Part shown: in pieces, positions 1 to 6,205 of the stretch
Layout: each line of letters starts with the position of its first letter
How positions within the stretch are numbered: position 1 is the first letter of the stretch
NCBI GenBank assembly: GCA_020052975.1
Contig: JAGVOC010000477.1
Location: 1-9,369 of the forward strand
Direction of reading: 5' to 3'
DNA from: Desulfobacterales bacterium
Lineage (GTDB): Bacteria > Desulfobacterota > Desulfobacteria > Desulfobacterales > RPRI01
DNA length: 9,369 nucleotides
The notes under the pieces: model-generated
What the model was told of the DNA's origin: nothing
Databases searched by the model: none
Seen by the model: only the letters and a program-made list of their open reading frames with translations
Translations under genes and position numbers: made by a program

Positions 1-1
1 G

Positions 2-358
2 ATCAAGGAGGACTCAAGCGCCTGCGGAGCGCTCTGTCTGTTCCTTGATGAACTCTATACCGGCAAACTCCATATTAAGATTGATGAAGAAGACATCGAG
101 GAGAGCCTTCTGAAAAGACGACTGATCAAGGAGATAACCTATGGCGATATCCCAAGTCTTCTTGAACTCACCCGTATAACCCGTAAAGTTATCCAGGAAG
201 ACCTTGAGCATGCCATCGGGAAGGTGGTGGATACCTCAAAGAGTGATTATGCCATGATTACCGGGATTCAGGTGCATGCCCCGGACGGCAACTATGTGTC
301 ACCGGCAGACAGCTATGTTGTGGTAAATGCTAGAAAACGGACATTGGAGATCAAATGA
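2..358 (+). CDS. 3' end of an unrecognised protein
   Basis: An open frame enters from the left edge and runs 118 codons to TGA at 356-358, so the N-terminus is missing. I do not recognise the family. The visible part opens with a small-residue/cysteine stretch (SACGALCLF). A charged, probably helical middle follows, with many Glu, Asp, Lys and Arg (IDEEDIEESLLKRRLIKE, then SLLELTRITRKVIQEDLEHA). It ends in a beta-rich segment (MITGIQVH, then DSYVVVNARKRTLEIK). No membrane segment or signal is visible, so the fragment looks soluble and cytoplasmic. The gene reads in the same direction as the antiporter operon but is separated from it by 224 bp containing that operon's own promoter, so co-function is not implied. 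The coding call rests on a long stop-free frame with protein-like composition. Confidence 0.75.
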   Translation: MKEDSSACGALCLFLDELYTGKLHIKIDEEDIEESLLKRRLIKEITYGDIPSLLELTRITRKVIQEDLEHAIGKVVDTSKSDYAMITGIQVHAPDGNYVSPADSYVVVNARKRTLEIK

Positions 359-390
359 AGTAGTAAGAAAAGTTTAACAAACCAAATGAC

Positions 391-489
391 AACCGGACAC
401 TTCTGTTTTAGAAAAAACCGGACATCTGGATTATAATAAATACCGGACATTATTATTTTGGCTTGATATGCTGTTATTTTTACTTGACA
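391..489. repeat. Direct repeats at 25-bp period, probable IS21-like end relic
   Basis: The octamer ACCGGACA occurs at 392-399, 417-424 and 442-449, exactly 25 bp apart each time. The first two 25-bp units (391-415 and 416-440) match at 17 of 25 positions. The third unit is followed by TTATTTTGGCTTGATA (453-468), which recurs as TTATTTTTACTTGACA (474-489) with 13 of 16 matches, so a decayed half-copy appears to continue to 489. Multiple short direct repeats at an end are known from IS21-family elements, and these bases look like such an end. No transposase gene or second end is in the window, so it would be a relic or a solo end. The alternative is a tandem protein-binding array upstream of the antiporter promoter. 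Confidence 0.5.
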
Positions 490-512
490 AACTTCTGCTC
501 ACAATGTAGCAT
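484..512 (+). promoter_or_regulatory. Sigma70-type promoter of the antiporter operon
   Basis: A perfect -35 hexamer TTGACA (484-489) is followed, after a 17-bp spacer, by a -10-like hexamer TAGCAT (507-512, four of six consensus bases). The predicted start is near 518-520, giving a leader of about 64 nt before the mrpE start at 583. It is the only strong promoter-like pair seen in the gap. It sits upstream of a long run of closely spaced or overlapping genes, so it probably drives all of them. The -35 box lies inside the decayed repeat copy ending at 489. Confidence 0.65.
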
Positions 513-542
513 AAACCGTTTTGTGAACCTTATTTATGCTAC
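506..542. promoter_or_regulatory. Inverted repeat over the -10 box and start site (candidate operator)
   Basis: GTAGCATAAA (506-515) and TTTATGCTAC (533-542) are perfect 10-bp inverted copies separated by 17 bp. The left arm contains the -10 hexamer and the right arm lies just downstream of the predicted start. Because the left arm should not be fully transcribed, a DNA operator for a dimeric or tetrameric repressor fits better than an RNA hairpin. A minor nested pair, AACCG (514-518) and CGGTT (542-546), could pair in RNA. No regulator gene is visible in the window, so the binding protein is unknown. Confidence 0.5.
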
Positions 543-582
543 GGTTAGCAGGAACTGAAAACAGAATAAAGGAAACACGGCA

Positions 583-1074
583 ATGAGATACGTACTGACC
601 TTTCTTATTCTCTTTGTGCACTGGATAATCTGGTCGGGCATATTCGATGCATATCATCTTACGCTCGGCGTTATTTCGTGTGTCATTGTGACGTACACTT
701 CGCACAGCCTTTTATTTGAAAGGAAAGAATTCAGAGCCGGTCACATAACCGAAGCCATACGTTTCATGAGGTATTTTCTCTGGCTTTTCTACCAGATCAT
801 CCTGGCCAACATCCATGTCATGAAAATCGCACTGAGTCCGAGGATGCCTGAGCTTATAGATCCGCATATCATAAAATTTAAAACAAAACTGAAAAAGGAT
901 ATTTCGCTGGTAACCTTTGCCAACTCAATCATCCTCACGCCGGGCACTATTACCGTCATCATTGAAGAAGGGTATTATTATGTGCATGCCCTGGACAAGA
1001 GGGTTGCTGAAGACCTGCCCGGAGAAATGGAAGAGCGGGTAGGGCATGTCTTTCTGGAGGACCGGCATGGATAA
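583..1074 (+). CDS. mrpE: Na+/H+ antiporter subunit E (MrpE/MnhE)
   Basis: 163 aa, the usual size for MnhE/PhaE. Subunit E is a small membrane component of the Mrp cation/proton antiporter, thought to help assembly and to sit at the edge of the complex. The first 45 residues form two hydrophobic helices (LTFLILFVHWIIW, then LGVISCVIVTY). A further hydrophobic stretch spans about residues 60-85. The family's soluble C-terminal part follows, with the conserved LTPGT at 118-122, then an IIEEG-YYYVHAL strand pair. The ATG at 583 is preceded by AAAGGAA about 10 nt upstream. This is the first gene of the operon, 71 bp after the -10 box. Its end overlaps mrpF by 8 nt, implying translational coupling. 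Confidence 0.93.
   Translation: MRYVLTFLILFVHWIIWSGIFDAYHLTLGVISCVIVTYTSHSLLFERKEFRAGHITEAIRFMRYFLWLFYQIILANIHVMKIALSPRMPELIDPHIIKFKTKLKKDISLVTFANSIILTPGTITVIIEEGYYYVHALDKRVAEDLPGEMEERVGHVFLEDRHG
1056..1060 (+). promoter_or_regulatory. Ribosome binding site that sets the mrpF start
   Basis: GGAGG lies 6 nt before the ATG at 1067 and inside the end of mrpE. It favours 1067 over the in-frame ATG at 1046, which would add seven residues not typical of the family. Confidence 0.75.
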
Positions 1075-1333
1075 CTTTTTATTGGGCGTCAGCATATTCC
1101 TCAGTGTTCTGGCGGTCCTTTCGCTGTACCGCGCCGTCTTTGGGCCGACTGACATCGACAGGATAATCGGCGTAGGGGCGGTAGGCACAAAAACGCTCGT
1201 CATCCTGATCCTGATGGGGTTTATTTATAAGCGGGTCGATATGTTCGTTGATATCGCGCTCCTTTATGCAATTATTAACTTCATCGGCGGATTAGTATTC
1301 GCAAGATTTTTCATGCGGAAAGGAGTGTTGTAA
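1067..1333 (+). CDS. mrpF: Na+/H+ antiporter subunit F (MrpF/MnhF)
   Basis: 88 aa, typical for MnhF/PhaF. It is a three-helix inner-membrane subunit of the Mrp antiporter. Helices lie at about residues 4-24, 34-53 and 60-82. The family signature is seen at residues 26-32 (GPTDIDR), just after the first helix, with Asp62 in VDIALLYA within the third helix. The start at 1067 was chosen because GGAGG lies 6 nt upstream. It overlaps mrpE by 8 nt and is followed directly by mrpG with no intervening base. The C-terminus ends in a short basic tail (MRKGVL), consistent with a cytoplasmic end. Confidence 0.92.
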   Translation: MDNFLLGVSIFLSVLAVLSLYRAVFGPTDIDRIIGVGAVGTKTLVILILMGFIYKRVDMFVDIALLYAIINFIGGLVFARFFMRKGVL

Positions 1334-1693
1334 ATGACTCCTGCTGCGGTTGTGCTCATTTCGATCGGCGCCTTTTTCATGTTTACGGGAACAATCGGTT
1401 TCCTGCGTTTTCCGGATTTCTACACACGGATGCATTCGACAGGCAAAAGCGATACCCTGGGGATAGTGCTCGCATTTACAGGACTGGCCCTCTATAATCT
1501 GGACCATGGTTTGACGCTTTCGAGTTTCCTGGTAAGTCTCAAGATCATGTTCATCGCAATTTTCTGGTTCATAGGCAGTCCGACAGTAACGCATGCGATC
1601 ACAAGGGCAGCCTTCAAGTCGAAAATAGAGCCATGGACGAAAGACGGAAGGTCTGTTATAGACTGGCCGCCGGATAAGGGGGAAACCAAATGA
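1334..1693 (+). CDS. mrpG: Na+/H+ antiporter subunit G (MrpG/MnhG)
   Basis: 119 aa, normal for the MnhG/PhaG family. It is a three-helix membrane subunit of the Mrp complex. The family signature lies between helices 1 and 2, residues 25-43: RFPDFYTRMHSTGKSDTLG. Hydrophobic helices are at about 5-23, 40-56 and 63-82, followed by a polar tail of about 35 residues ending WPPDKGETK. AAGGAG sits 8 nt before the ATG, within the end of mrpF. The TGA stop overlaps the ATG of the next gene as ATGA. The gene order E-F-G is that of both Mrp and archaeal Mbh operons. Confidence 0.95.
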   Translation: MTPAAVVLISIGAFFMFTGTIGFLRFPDFYTRMHSTGKSDTLGIVLAFTGLALYNLDHGLTLSSFLVSLKIMFIAIFWFIGSPTVTHAITRAAFKSKIEPWTKDGRSVIDWPPDKGETK

Positions 1694-1935
1694 TCTGGCA
1701 ACTGGATATCATACTTCTCCTGCTTGTTGTCATATGTGCCGCAGCAGCCATAACCGTGAAGAATCTGTTCAGCGCAACAGTACTCTTCGGCGCTTACAGC
1801 TTTCTGATGTGCATGTTATGGACCGAGATGGGCGCAGTCGATGTCGCCTTCACCGAAGCAGCAGTCGGCGCCGGCGTCAGCACGGCTTTCTTTATTGCGG
1901 CAATCTATCAAACTTCAAGGATGTCAAAAGATTGA
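1690..1935 (+). CDS. MbhD-like subunit (stand-alone part of MrpA C-terminus)
   Basis: 81 aa, three hydrophobic helices. It matches the MbhD / DUF4040 domain that forms part of the C-terminal region of classical MrpA and corresponds to part of the NuoJ-like region of complex I. Visible conserved features are KNLFSATVLFGAYSF (24-38) and GAVDVAFTEAAVGAG (48-62), with Glu56 in the membrane at the position of the functionally important glutamate of that region. Here the domain is its own gene, as in archaeal Mbh-type operons. The start overlaps the mrpG stop by ATGA. The stop TGA (1933-1935) overlaps the TTG start of the next gene. Role: structural/ion-path subunit of the antiporter membrane complex. 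Confidence 0.88.
   Translation: MIWQLDIILLLLVVICAAAAITVKNLFSATVLFGAYSFLMCMLWTEMGAVDVAFTEAAVGAGVSTAFFIAAIYQTSRMSKD
1917..1921 (+). promoter_or_regulatory. Ribosome binding site supporting a TTG start
   Basis: AAGGA lies 10 nt before the TTG at 1932, inside the MbhD-like gene. No ATG or GTG in that frame gives a family-like N-terminus nearby, so this site supports TTG initiation coupled to the upstream stop. Confidence 0.5.
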
Positions 1936-2204
1936 AATTCTTAGCATTGATCACTTCACTCCTGACAGGCGCATTACTTATGTATGCAACGATAGATTTC
2001 CCGGACTGGGGCGACCCTGACTCACCGGCGAGTCTCCATGTATCACCCCGGTACATCGAAAAGTCTATGGAAGAAACTTCCGTACCGAATATGGTAACCG
2101 CGGTCCTTGCCGACTACAGAGGGTATGACACCATGTTTGAAACGGCGGTCATTTTCTCTGCGGGGATTGCCGTGGTAATGATGCTCCGGAGGCCGCGGCG
2201 ATGA
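1932..2204 (+). CDS. MbhE-like subunit (second part of MrpA C-terminus)
   Basis: 90 aa from a TTG start. It resembles the MbhE domain found at the extreme C-terminus of MrpA and as a separate subunit in Mbh-type complexes. An N-terminal helix (FLALITSLLTGALLMYATI) is followed by a polar periplasmic-type segment (PDWGDPDSPASLHVSPRYIE), then the characteristic VTAVLADYRGYDTMFETAVI and a last helix ending in RRPRR. The frame stays open upstream to an ATG at 1734, but that part is the MbhD gene read in a shifted frame and gives an Arg-rich, unlikely sequence. TTG at 1932 gives a clean membrane protein and overlaps the upstream TGA. The end overlaps mrpB by ATGA. TTG as start is inferred. Confidence 0.8.
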   Translation: MKFLALITSLLTGALLMYATIDFPDWGDPDSPASLHVSPRYIEKSMEETSVPNMVTAVLADYRGYDTMFETAVIFSAGIAVVMMLRRPRR

Positions 2205-2653
2205 TCCAAAGGACAGAAAATATTATCATCCGCACCGTATGCAGGATTCTCATACCTGCCATACAGTTATTCGGCCTCTACGTCATTGCACACGGACACG
2301 GAAGCCCCGGTGGAGGGTTTCAGGGAGGGTGTATCCTTGCCGCGAGTTTCATTTTAATGGTGATAGCATTCGGCCTTGAAGATACAAAAAAGCATTTTTC
2401 TGAAAATTGTAATAATATTTTTTCGAGCCTTGGCGTGTTTATTTACGCATGGACAGGCTGGATGTGTCTGCTGCTCGGCGCCAACTTCCTTGACTATAGT
2501 GCCCTGAGCGCAATCCTGCCGGCTGATCCCGTGAAGGCGAGATATCTCGGCATGTTCAGCATTGAGGTCGGAGTTGGTATTACGGTTATGGCAATCATGG
2601 TGTCTCTGTTTATTGATCTCGTTACCGGAGGAAAGCATGAGGAAGGGGAGTAA
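2201..2653 (+). CDS. mrpB: Na+/H+ antiporter subunit B (MrpB/MnhB)
   Basis: 150 aa, typical of the MnhB family. It is a four-helix subunit of the antiporter membrane core. The signature loop is plain at residues 31-43: HGHGSPGGGFQGG, directly after the first helix (about 15-30). Further helices follow at about 44-58, 75-95 and 120-142, with a short acidic tail (GGKHEEGE). GGAGG lies 8 nt before the ATG, and the start overlaps the MbhE-like stop by ATGA. The motif and its position after an MbhE-like gene make this assignment secure. It corresponds to MbhF in archaeal nomenclature. Confidence 0.95.
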   Translation: MIQRTENIIIRTVCRILIPAIQLFGLYVIAHGHGSPGGGFQGGCILAASFILMVIAFGLEDTKKHFSENCNNIFSSLGVFIYAWTGWMCLLLGANFLDYSALSAILPADPVKARYLGMFSIEVGVGITVMAIMVSLFIDLVTGGKHEEGE

Positions 2654-2656
2654 TCT

Positions 2657-3037
2657 ATGGAATTCATAATCGGAAAATACAACTACTGGATGTACATTGT
2701 GCTTATGATGATAGGGTTTTACGCAATGATTGCAAAGAAGAATCTGGTGAAAAAACTCCTCGGACTGAACATATTCCAGTGGGCCATAATACTGTTTTAC
2801 GTATCCATAGGGGTGAAGAAGGGAGGAGCAACTATCCCCATCATCACAGGCGGGCATGGAGAAATGGCCCATGCGGTAAGCGCCGCTCAATACCTGAATC
2901 CTCTTCCCCATGTGCTCATGCTCACAGCGATTGTTGTCGGCGTGAGCACCACAGGAGTCGCCCTTGCGCTCATCATTCTGATTTACCGGAGGTTCGGGAC
3001 TGTAGAAGAGGATGAGATATTAGAGGCGCTGAAATAA
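2657..3037 (+). CDS. mrpC: Na+/H+ antiporter subunit C (MrpC/MnhC, NuoK-like)
   Basis: 126 aa, near the usual 110-130 for MnhC. It is the homologue of complex I subunit NuoK. Three helices are visible at about residues 9-25, 34-52 and 84-110. The conserved features are KNLVKKLLGLNIFQWAII (28-45) and NPLPHVLMLTAIVVG (81-95). A loop of about 30 residues between helices 2 and 3 carries ATIPIITGGHGEMAHA and is a little longer than in NuoK, as is common for MrpC. GGGGAG lies 6 nt upstream of the ATG in the tail of mrpB, with a 3-nt gap between the genes. It ends 2 nt before mrpD. Confidence 0.94.
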   Translation: MEFIIGKYNYWMYIVLMMIGFYAMIAKKNLVKKLLGLNIFQWAIILFYVSIGVKKGGATIPIITGGHGEMAHAVSAAQYLNPLPHVLMLTAIVVGVSTTGVALALIILIYRRFGTVEEDEILEALK

Positions 3038-3039
3038 TC

Positions 3040-4533
3040 ATGGATCACTTGCCTGCCGTCATAATTGTTTTTCCGCTCGTCATAGCATTATTTATCAATG
3101 TCGCCGGATGGTGGTCGAAAAAACCCTGTTTCTACATGGCGCTTCTTGCGATCACAGTGAGCTTCCTTGCATCTCTCGGGATTCTCAATACCGTGCTGCA
3201 AAGCGGGACTATCAGTTACAGGCTCGGGGGATGGGAACCGCCATGGGGAATAGAATATGTTATTGACTACCTGAACGCTTTCATGCTCGTAATCATCTCG
3301 ACCGTAACCCTTATTGTTGTACTCTATTCAAAAAAGAGTATCGAGCAGGAATTGCCTGAAAAAATTCCCCAGTTTTATACCCTTTTTACCCTGCTCATGA
3401 TGGGACTTTTGGGGATAACCATCACCGGCGACGCATTCAACCTTTATGTGCTGCTGGAAATTGCATCGATAACAAGCTATGCCCTCATTGCAATGGGGGA
3501 TGAAAAAGCGCCTCTTGCGAGCTTCAATTACGTCATCATGGGAACTATCGGCGCGTGTTTCTATCTTCTTGGAGTCGGCTATCTCTACATTATGACAGGT
3601 TCACTGAATATGGCCGATCTTGCTCAGCGGCTGCCGGCGCTTTACTCATCTAGCGCCGTAATGGCCGCGTTTGCATTCTTCATGGTAGGTATCGCCATCA
3701 AGATGGCCTTTTTCCCTCTTCACGGCTGGCTTCCCGATGCATACTCGCATGCGCCTTCGACGGTAAGTGCATACGTCGCCTCTACGATGACCAAAGTCGG
3801 AGCGTATGTCATGATACGGATAATGTTTACCGTGTTCGAACCTTCCTTTTCCATAGCGATGCACCCTGTGACCGGAATCCTCGGATGGGTTGCAGTTGCC
3901 GCCATGATATACGGATGCATCCTTGCCGTTGCACAGAATGATCTGAAGAGGATGCTGTGCTACATCATTGTTGCCGAAGTGGGATATATCGTCATGGGCG
4001 TGAGTGTTGCAAACCGCATGGGATTCACCGGCGCGGTTCTCCACATTCTGAACGATGCCGTCATGATGGCATGCCTGTTCATGGTAGTGGGAGCCGTTTA
4101 TTACAAGACAGGCGCAAAAACCATAGTAGATTATCGGGGCATGTTCAGGAAGATGCCTTTTACCTCGGCCAGTTTTGCCATTGGTGCGCTTTCGGTCATA
4201 GGAGTCCCGCCGACATGCGGTTTCTTCAGCAAATGGTACCTTGTTTTAGGCGCCATCGACGCGCGGCAATGGTTTTTCGCAGCAGCGCTGCTCTTGAGCA
4301 GCCTGTTAAGTGCCGTAGTATTTTTCAGGATTTTGCAACATATGTTCTTTGTTCCGGTTGAATCCGCTCACAAACACGGGAATGATGAGGCTGCCGGCCT
4401 TAAAAGAGACGAGGCTCCGGCAAGCATGCTTATTCCCATTTTTATAACGGTCGCGGGGATATTGCTGCTCGGTGTTTTCAGCGGTCAGATAATCTCATCG
4501 GTAATTCAATTCACCGTCCCTGAGGGATTCTAA
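3040..4533 (+). CDS. mrpD: Na+/H+ antiporter subunit D (MrpD/MnhD)
   Basis: 497 aa, the normal length of MrpD; a proton-channel subunit of the NuoL/M/N superfamily with about 14 helices. The four charged residues of the ion path are all present: Glu140 (YVLLEIAS, TM5), Lys221 (GIAIKMAFFPLHGWLPDAY, TM7), Lys252 (STMTKVGAY, TM8) and Lys398 (GFFSKWYL, TM12). The PLHGWLPDAYSHAP block is diagnostic of the family. A charged loop before the last helices ends in DEAPASM. The start is 2 nt after the mrpC stop with only a weak GAGG 13 nt upstream, so translation probably depends on coupling to mrpC. As an intact MrpD it is expected to carry out cation/proton exchange within the complex. Confidence 0.95.
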   Translation: MDHLPAVIIVFPLVIALFINVAGWWSKKPCFYMALLAITVSFLASLGILNTVLQSGTISYRLGGWEPPWGIEYVIDYLNAFMLVIISTVTLIVVLYSKKSIEQELPEKIPQFYTLFTLLMMGLLGITITGDAFNLYVLLEIASITSYALIAMGDEKAPLASFNYVIMGTIGACFYLLGVGYLYIMTGSLNMADLAQRLPALYSSSAVMAAFAFFMVGIAIKMAFFPLHGWLPDAYSHAPSTVSAYVASTMTKVGAYVMIRIMFTVFEPSFSIAMHPVTGILGWVAVAAMIYGCILAVAQNDLKRMLCYIIVAEVGYIVMGVSVANRMGFTGAVLHILNDAVMMACLFMVVGAVYYKTGAKTIVDYRGMFRKMPFTSASFAIGALSVIGVPPTCGFFSKWYLVLGAIDARQWFFAAALLLSSLLSAVVFFRILQHMFFVPVESAHKHGNDEAAGLKRDEAPASMLIPIFITVAGILLLGVFSGQIISSVIQFTVPEGF

Positions 4534-4539
4534 CAGGAG
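4534..4539 (+). promoter_or_regulatory. Ribosome binding site that sets the second D-type start
   Basis: CAGGAG ends 5 nt before ATG 4545. An in-frame GTG at 4539 overlaps this site and is therefore an unlikely start. Confidence 0.7.
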
Positions 4540-4544
4540 TGGAT

Positions 4545-6056
4545 ATGGAAATCATACATTCTTCAAGACCGGCTTTTGCAATCATGGTTTCCCTGATCGG
4601 CGCTTTTCTTATATTGCTGACAGGCGAGAGGTCGCGAAACTTGAGGGAGTTCTGGACAATCCTTGCCTCTGTTGTCAAGTTTTCGATCGTCCTTTCAATG
4701 GCGCCTTTTATTCTAGACGGGAAGATCATTGAATATACTGTTTTCAATATTTCTCCAGGGCTTTCGATTCAGTTTAAAGTAGATGCGCTGGGGCTTATTT
4801 TTGGCCTAACGGCCTCGTTCCTCTGGATCATCACTTCCTTTTATTCCATAGGATATGTAAGATCCCTGAAAGAGCATGCGCAGACACGGTATTTTATGTG
4901 TTTTGCTATTGCGCTCTCGGCAACTATGGGCGTTGCATTTTCGGCAAATATGTTCACGACGTTCCTCTTTTACGAAATCATTACCGTCTGTACGTTTCCG
5001 CTTGTTGCACATAAAGAAACCCCCGAAGCCATACAGGGCGCAAGGAAATATCTGACATACCTTTTGGGCACATCCATAGCGTTTCAATTACTGGCTGTTT
5101 TTATGACGTACCACGTCGCGGGATCGCTTGATTTCAGGTATGAGGGACTTTTGAACGGAGCCCGCGGCAATGCGACGGATATGATCCTGATAATTATGTT
5201 TATCCTCTATATGGCGGGCATTACCAAAGCAGCCATGATGCCGTTTCATGGATGGCTTCCGGCTGCAATGGTTGCGCCGACCCCTGTAAGCGCCCTGCTT
5301 CATGCAGTCGCGGTCGTAAAGACGGGTGTATTCGTCGTCGTTAAGGTTGTACTTCATATATTCGGAATCAATCTGCTCACGCAGCTCGGACTCGGTACCG
5401 CCCTCGCCTACTTTGCATCGTTCACAATCATTGTCGCATCGGTTATAGCGCTGACACAGGACAATTTGAAGCGCAGACTCGCATACTCCACTATAAGTCA
5501 GCTCTCCTACGTAATTCTGGGAGTTGCTCTGCTTACGCCCTCGGGCATTACCGGCAGCATAATGCATATTACGCTGCACGCCTTCGGCAAAATAACCTTA
5601 TTTTTCACGGCGGGTGCCATATACGTCGCGACACACAAGACAAATGTGAGTGAACTTGACGGAATCGGGAGGCAAATGCCCTTCACTATGCTGGCATTTA
5701 CGCTGGGTGCGCTATCTATGATCGGGATTCCGCCGCTTGGAGGGTTTATCAGCAAATGGTATCTTTCGCTGGGAGCAATAGAGGCAAAACAGTTGCCTAT
5801 TTTAATAGTCCTTGCCGCAAGTACAATCCTTAATGCCTGCTATTTTATGCCTATTGTATATGCGGCGTTCTTCAGGGAGCCGGCGCCCGATCCACACCAC
5901 CACGGAAACCCGGGCAAGAAAATCCATGAAGCCCCTGCTCTCATGGTTGTTCCGCTTGTTCTTACCGCAACAGCCGCGCTTGTTCTGTTTTTTTGGCCGA
6001 CATTTTTCCTTGAGATTGCAGGGATTGCCCTGCAGAACGTAACAGGAGGACATTGA
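4545..6056 (+). CDS. Second MrpD-like (NuoL/M/N family) antiporter subunit
   Basis: 503 aa from ATG 4545, chosen because CAGGAG lies 5 nt upstream. It is a paralogue of the preceding mrpD in the proton-antiporter-type NuoL/M/N family, with about 14 helices. All four key charges are present: Glu144 (FLFYEIITV), Lys228 (AGITKAAMMPFHGWLPAAM), Lys259 (HAVAVVKTGV) and Lys404 (GFISKWYLSLG). After TM8 it has ALTQDNLKRRLAYSTISQLSY, the conserved broken-helix/loop region of the family. A His-rich loop (DPHHHG, His451-453) leads to the last helices. The PTPVSALLHAV block resembles NuoL/NuoM more than MrpD. It starts 11 nt after the mrpD stop and is followed 1 nt later by the 42-aa gene. It probably adds a second ion channel to the complex; whether it moves H+ or Na+ cannot be told from sequence. 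Confidence 0.9.
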   Translation: MEIIHSSRPAFAIMVSLIGAFLILLTGERSRNLREFWTILASVVKFSIVLSMAPFILDGKIIEYTVFNISPGLSIQFKVDALGLIFGLTASFLWIITSFYSIGYVRSLKEHAQTRYFMCFAIALSATMGVAFSANMFTTFLFYEIITVCTFPLVAHKETPEAIQGARKYLTYLLGTSIAFQLLAVFMTYHVAGSLDFRYEGLLNGARGNATDMILIIMFILYMAGITKAAMMPFHGWLPAAMVAPTPVSALLHAVAVVKTGVFVVVKVVLHIFGINLLTQLGLGTALAYFASFTIIVASVIALTQDNLKRRLAYSTISQLSYVILGVALLTPSGITGSIMHITLHAFGKITLFFTAGAIYVATHKTNVSELDGIGRQMPFTMLAFTLGALSMIGIPPLGGFISKWYLSLGAIEAKQLPILIVLAASTILNACYFMPIVYAAFFREPAPDPHHHGNPGKKIHEAPALMVVPLVLTATAALVLFFWPTFFLEIAGIALQNVTGGH

Positions 6057-6057
6057 G

Positions 6058-6186
6058 ATGAGGAAAGACGGAGAAGAGATCATGGAGCTCGCCCATGAAC
6101 CGGCGCCGGGATACAGAAAAATATTTTATGTCGTGATGACTGCGGCAACGATTTACTTCGCTGTGATTCTGTATTACACATTATAG
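6058..6186 (+). CDS. 42-aa single-helix membrane protein
   Basis: A short ORF fits exactly into the space between two operon genes: ATG 6058, TAG 6184-6186. A strong AGGAGGA (6044-6050) lies 7 nt upstream, and the start is 1 nt after the preceding stop. The product has a polar, mostly acidic N-terminus (MRKDGEEIMELAHEPAPGY) and one hydrophobic helix, about residues 22-41, rich in Tyr and Phe, ending almost at the membrane. I do not recognise a named family. The layout (acidic head, Pro-rich turn, one helix) resembles small accessory subunits of respiratory complexes, which is only an analogy. A role in stabilising or assembling the D-type subunits is inferred from position. Confidence 0.72.
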   Translation: MRKDGEEIMELAHEPAPGYRKIFYVVMTAATIYFAVILYYTL

Positions 6187-6205
6187 GATATATTTCGGAG
6201 GGATC

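Noticed and set aside
2..60. CGAL motif like the beta-carbonic anhydrase zinc site
   Set aside because: The paired histidine before the cysteine is absent and the remaining 100 residues do not resemble a carbonic anhydrase; four residues are not enough.
391..449. Regularly spaced short repeats resembling a CRISPR array
   Set aside because: Only three copies, an 8-9 bp conserved core and a 25-bp period; far too short for CRISPR repeats and spacers, and no cas genes.
1046..1066. Earlier ATG for mrpF
   Set aside because: No ribosome binding site at proper spacing; GGAGG fits ATG 1067 and the family N-terminus.
1734..1931. Upstream extension of the MbhE-like frame to ATG 1734
   Set aside because: This is the MbhD-like gene in another frame; it gives an Arg/Ser-rich, non-membrane sequence.
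3646..4044. Long antisense and alternative-frame ORFs inside the antiporter genes
   Set aside because: They lie wholly within genes with clear family motifs, are rich in His/Cys/Arg, and lack ribosome binding sites; they are coding shadows.
583..4533. Energy-converting hydrogenase (Mbh) operon
   Set aside because: The order matches the ion-translocating half of Mbh, but no hydrogenase large or small subunit or ferredoxin-like gene follows; a D-type antiporter subunit does.
4539..4544. GTG start for the second D-type subunit
   Set aside because: It overlaps the Shine-Dalgarno sequence; ATG 4545 has correct spacing.
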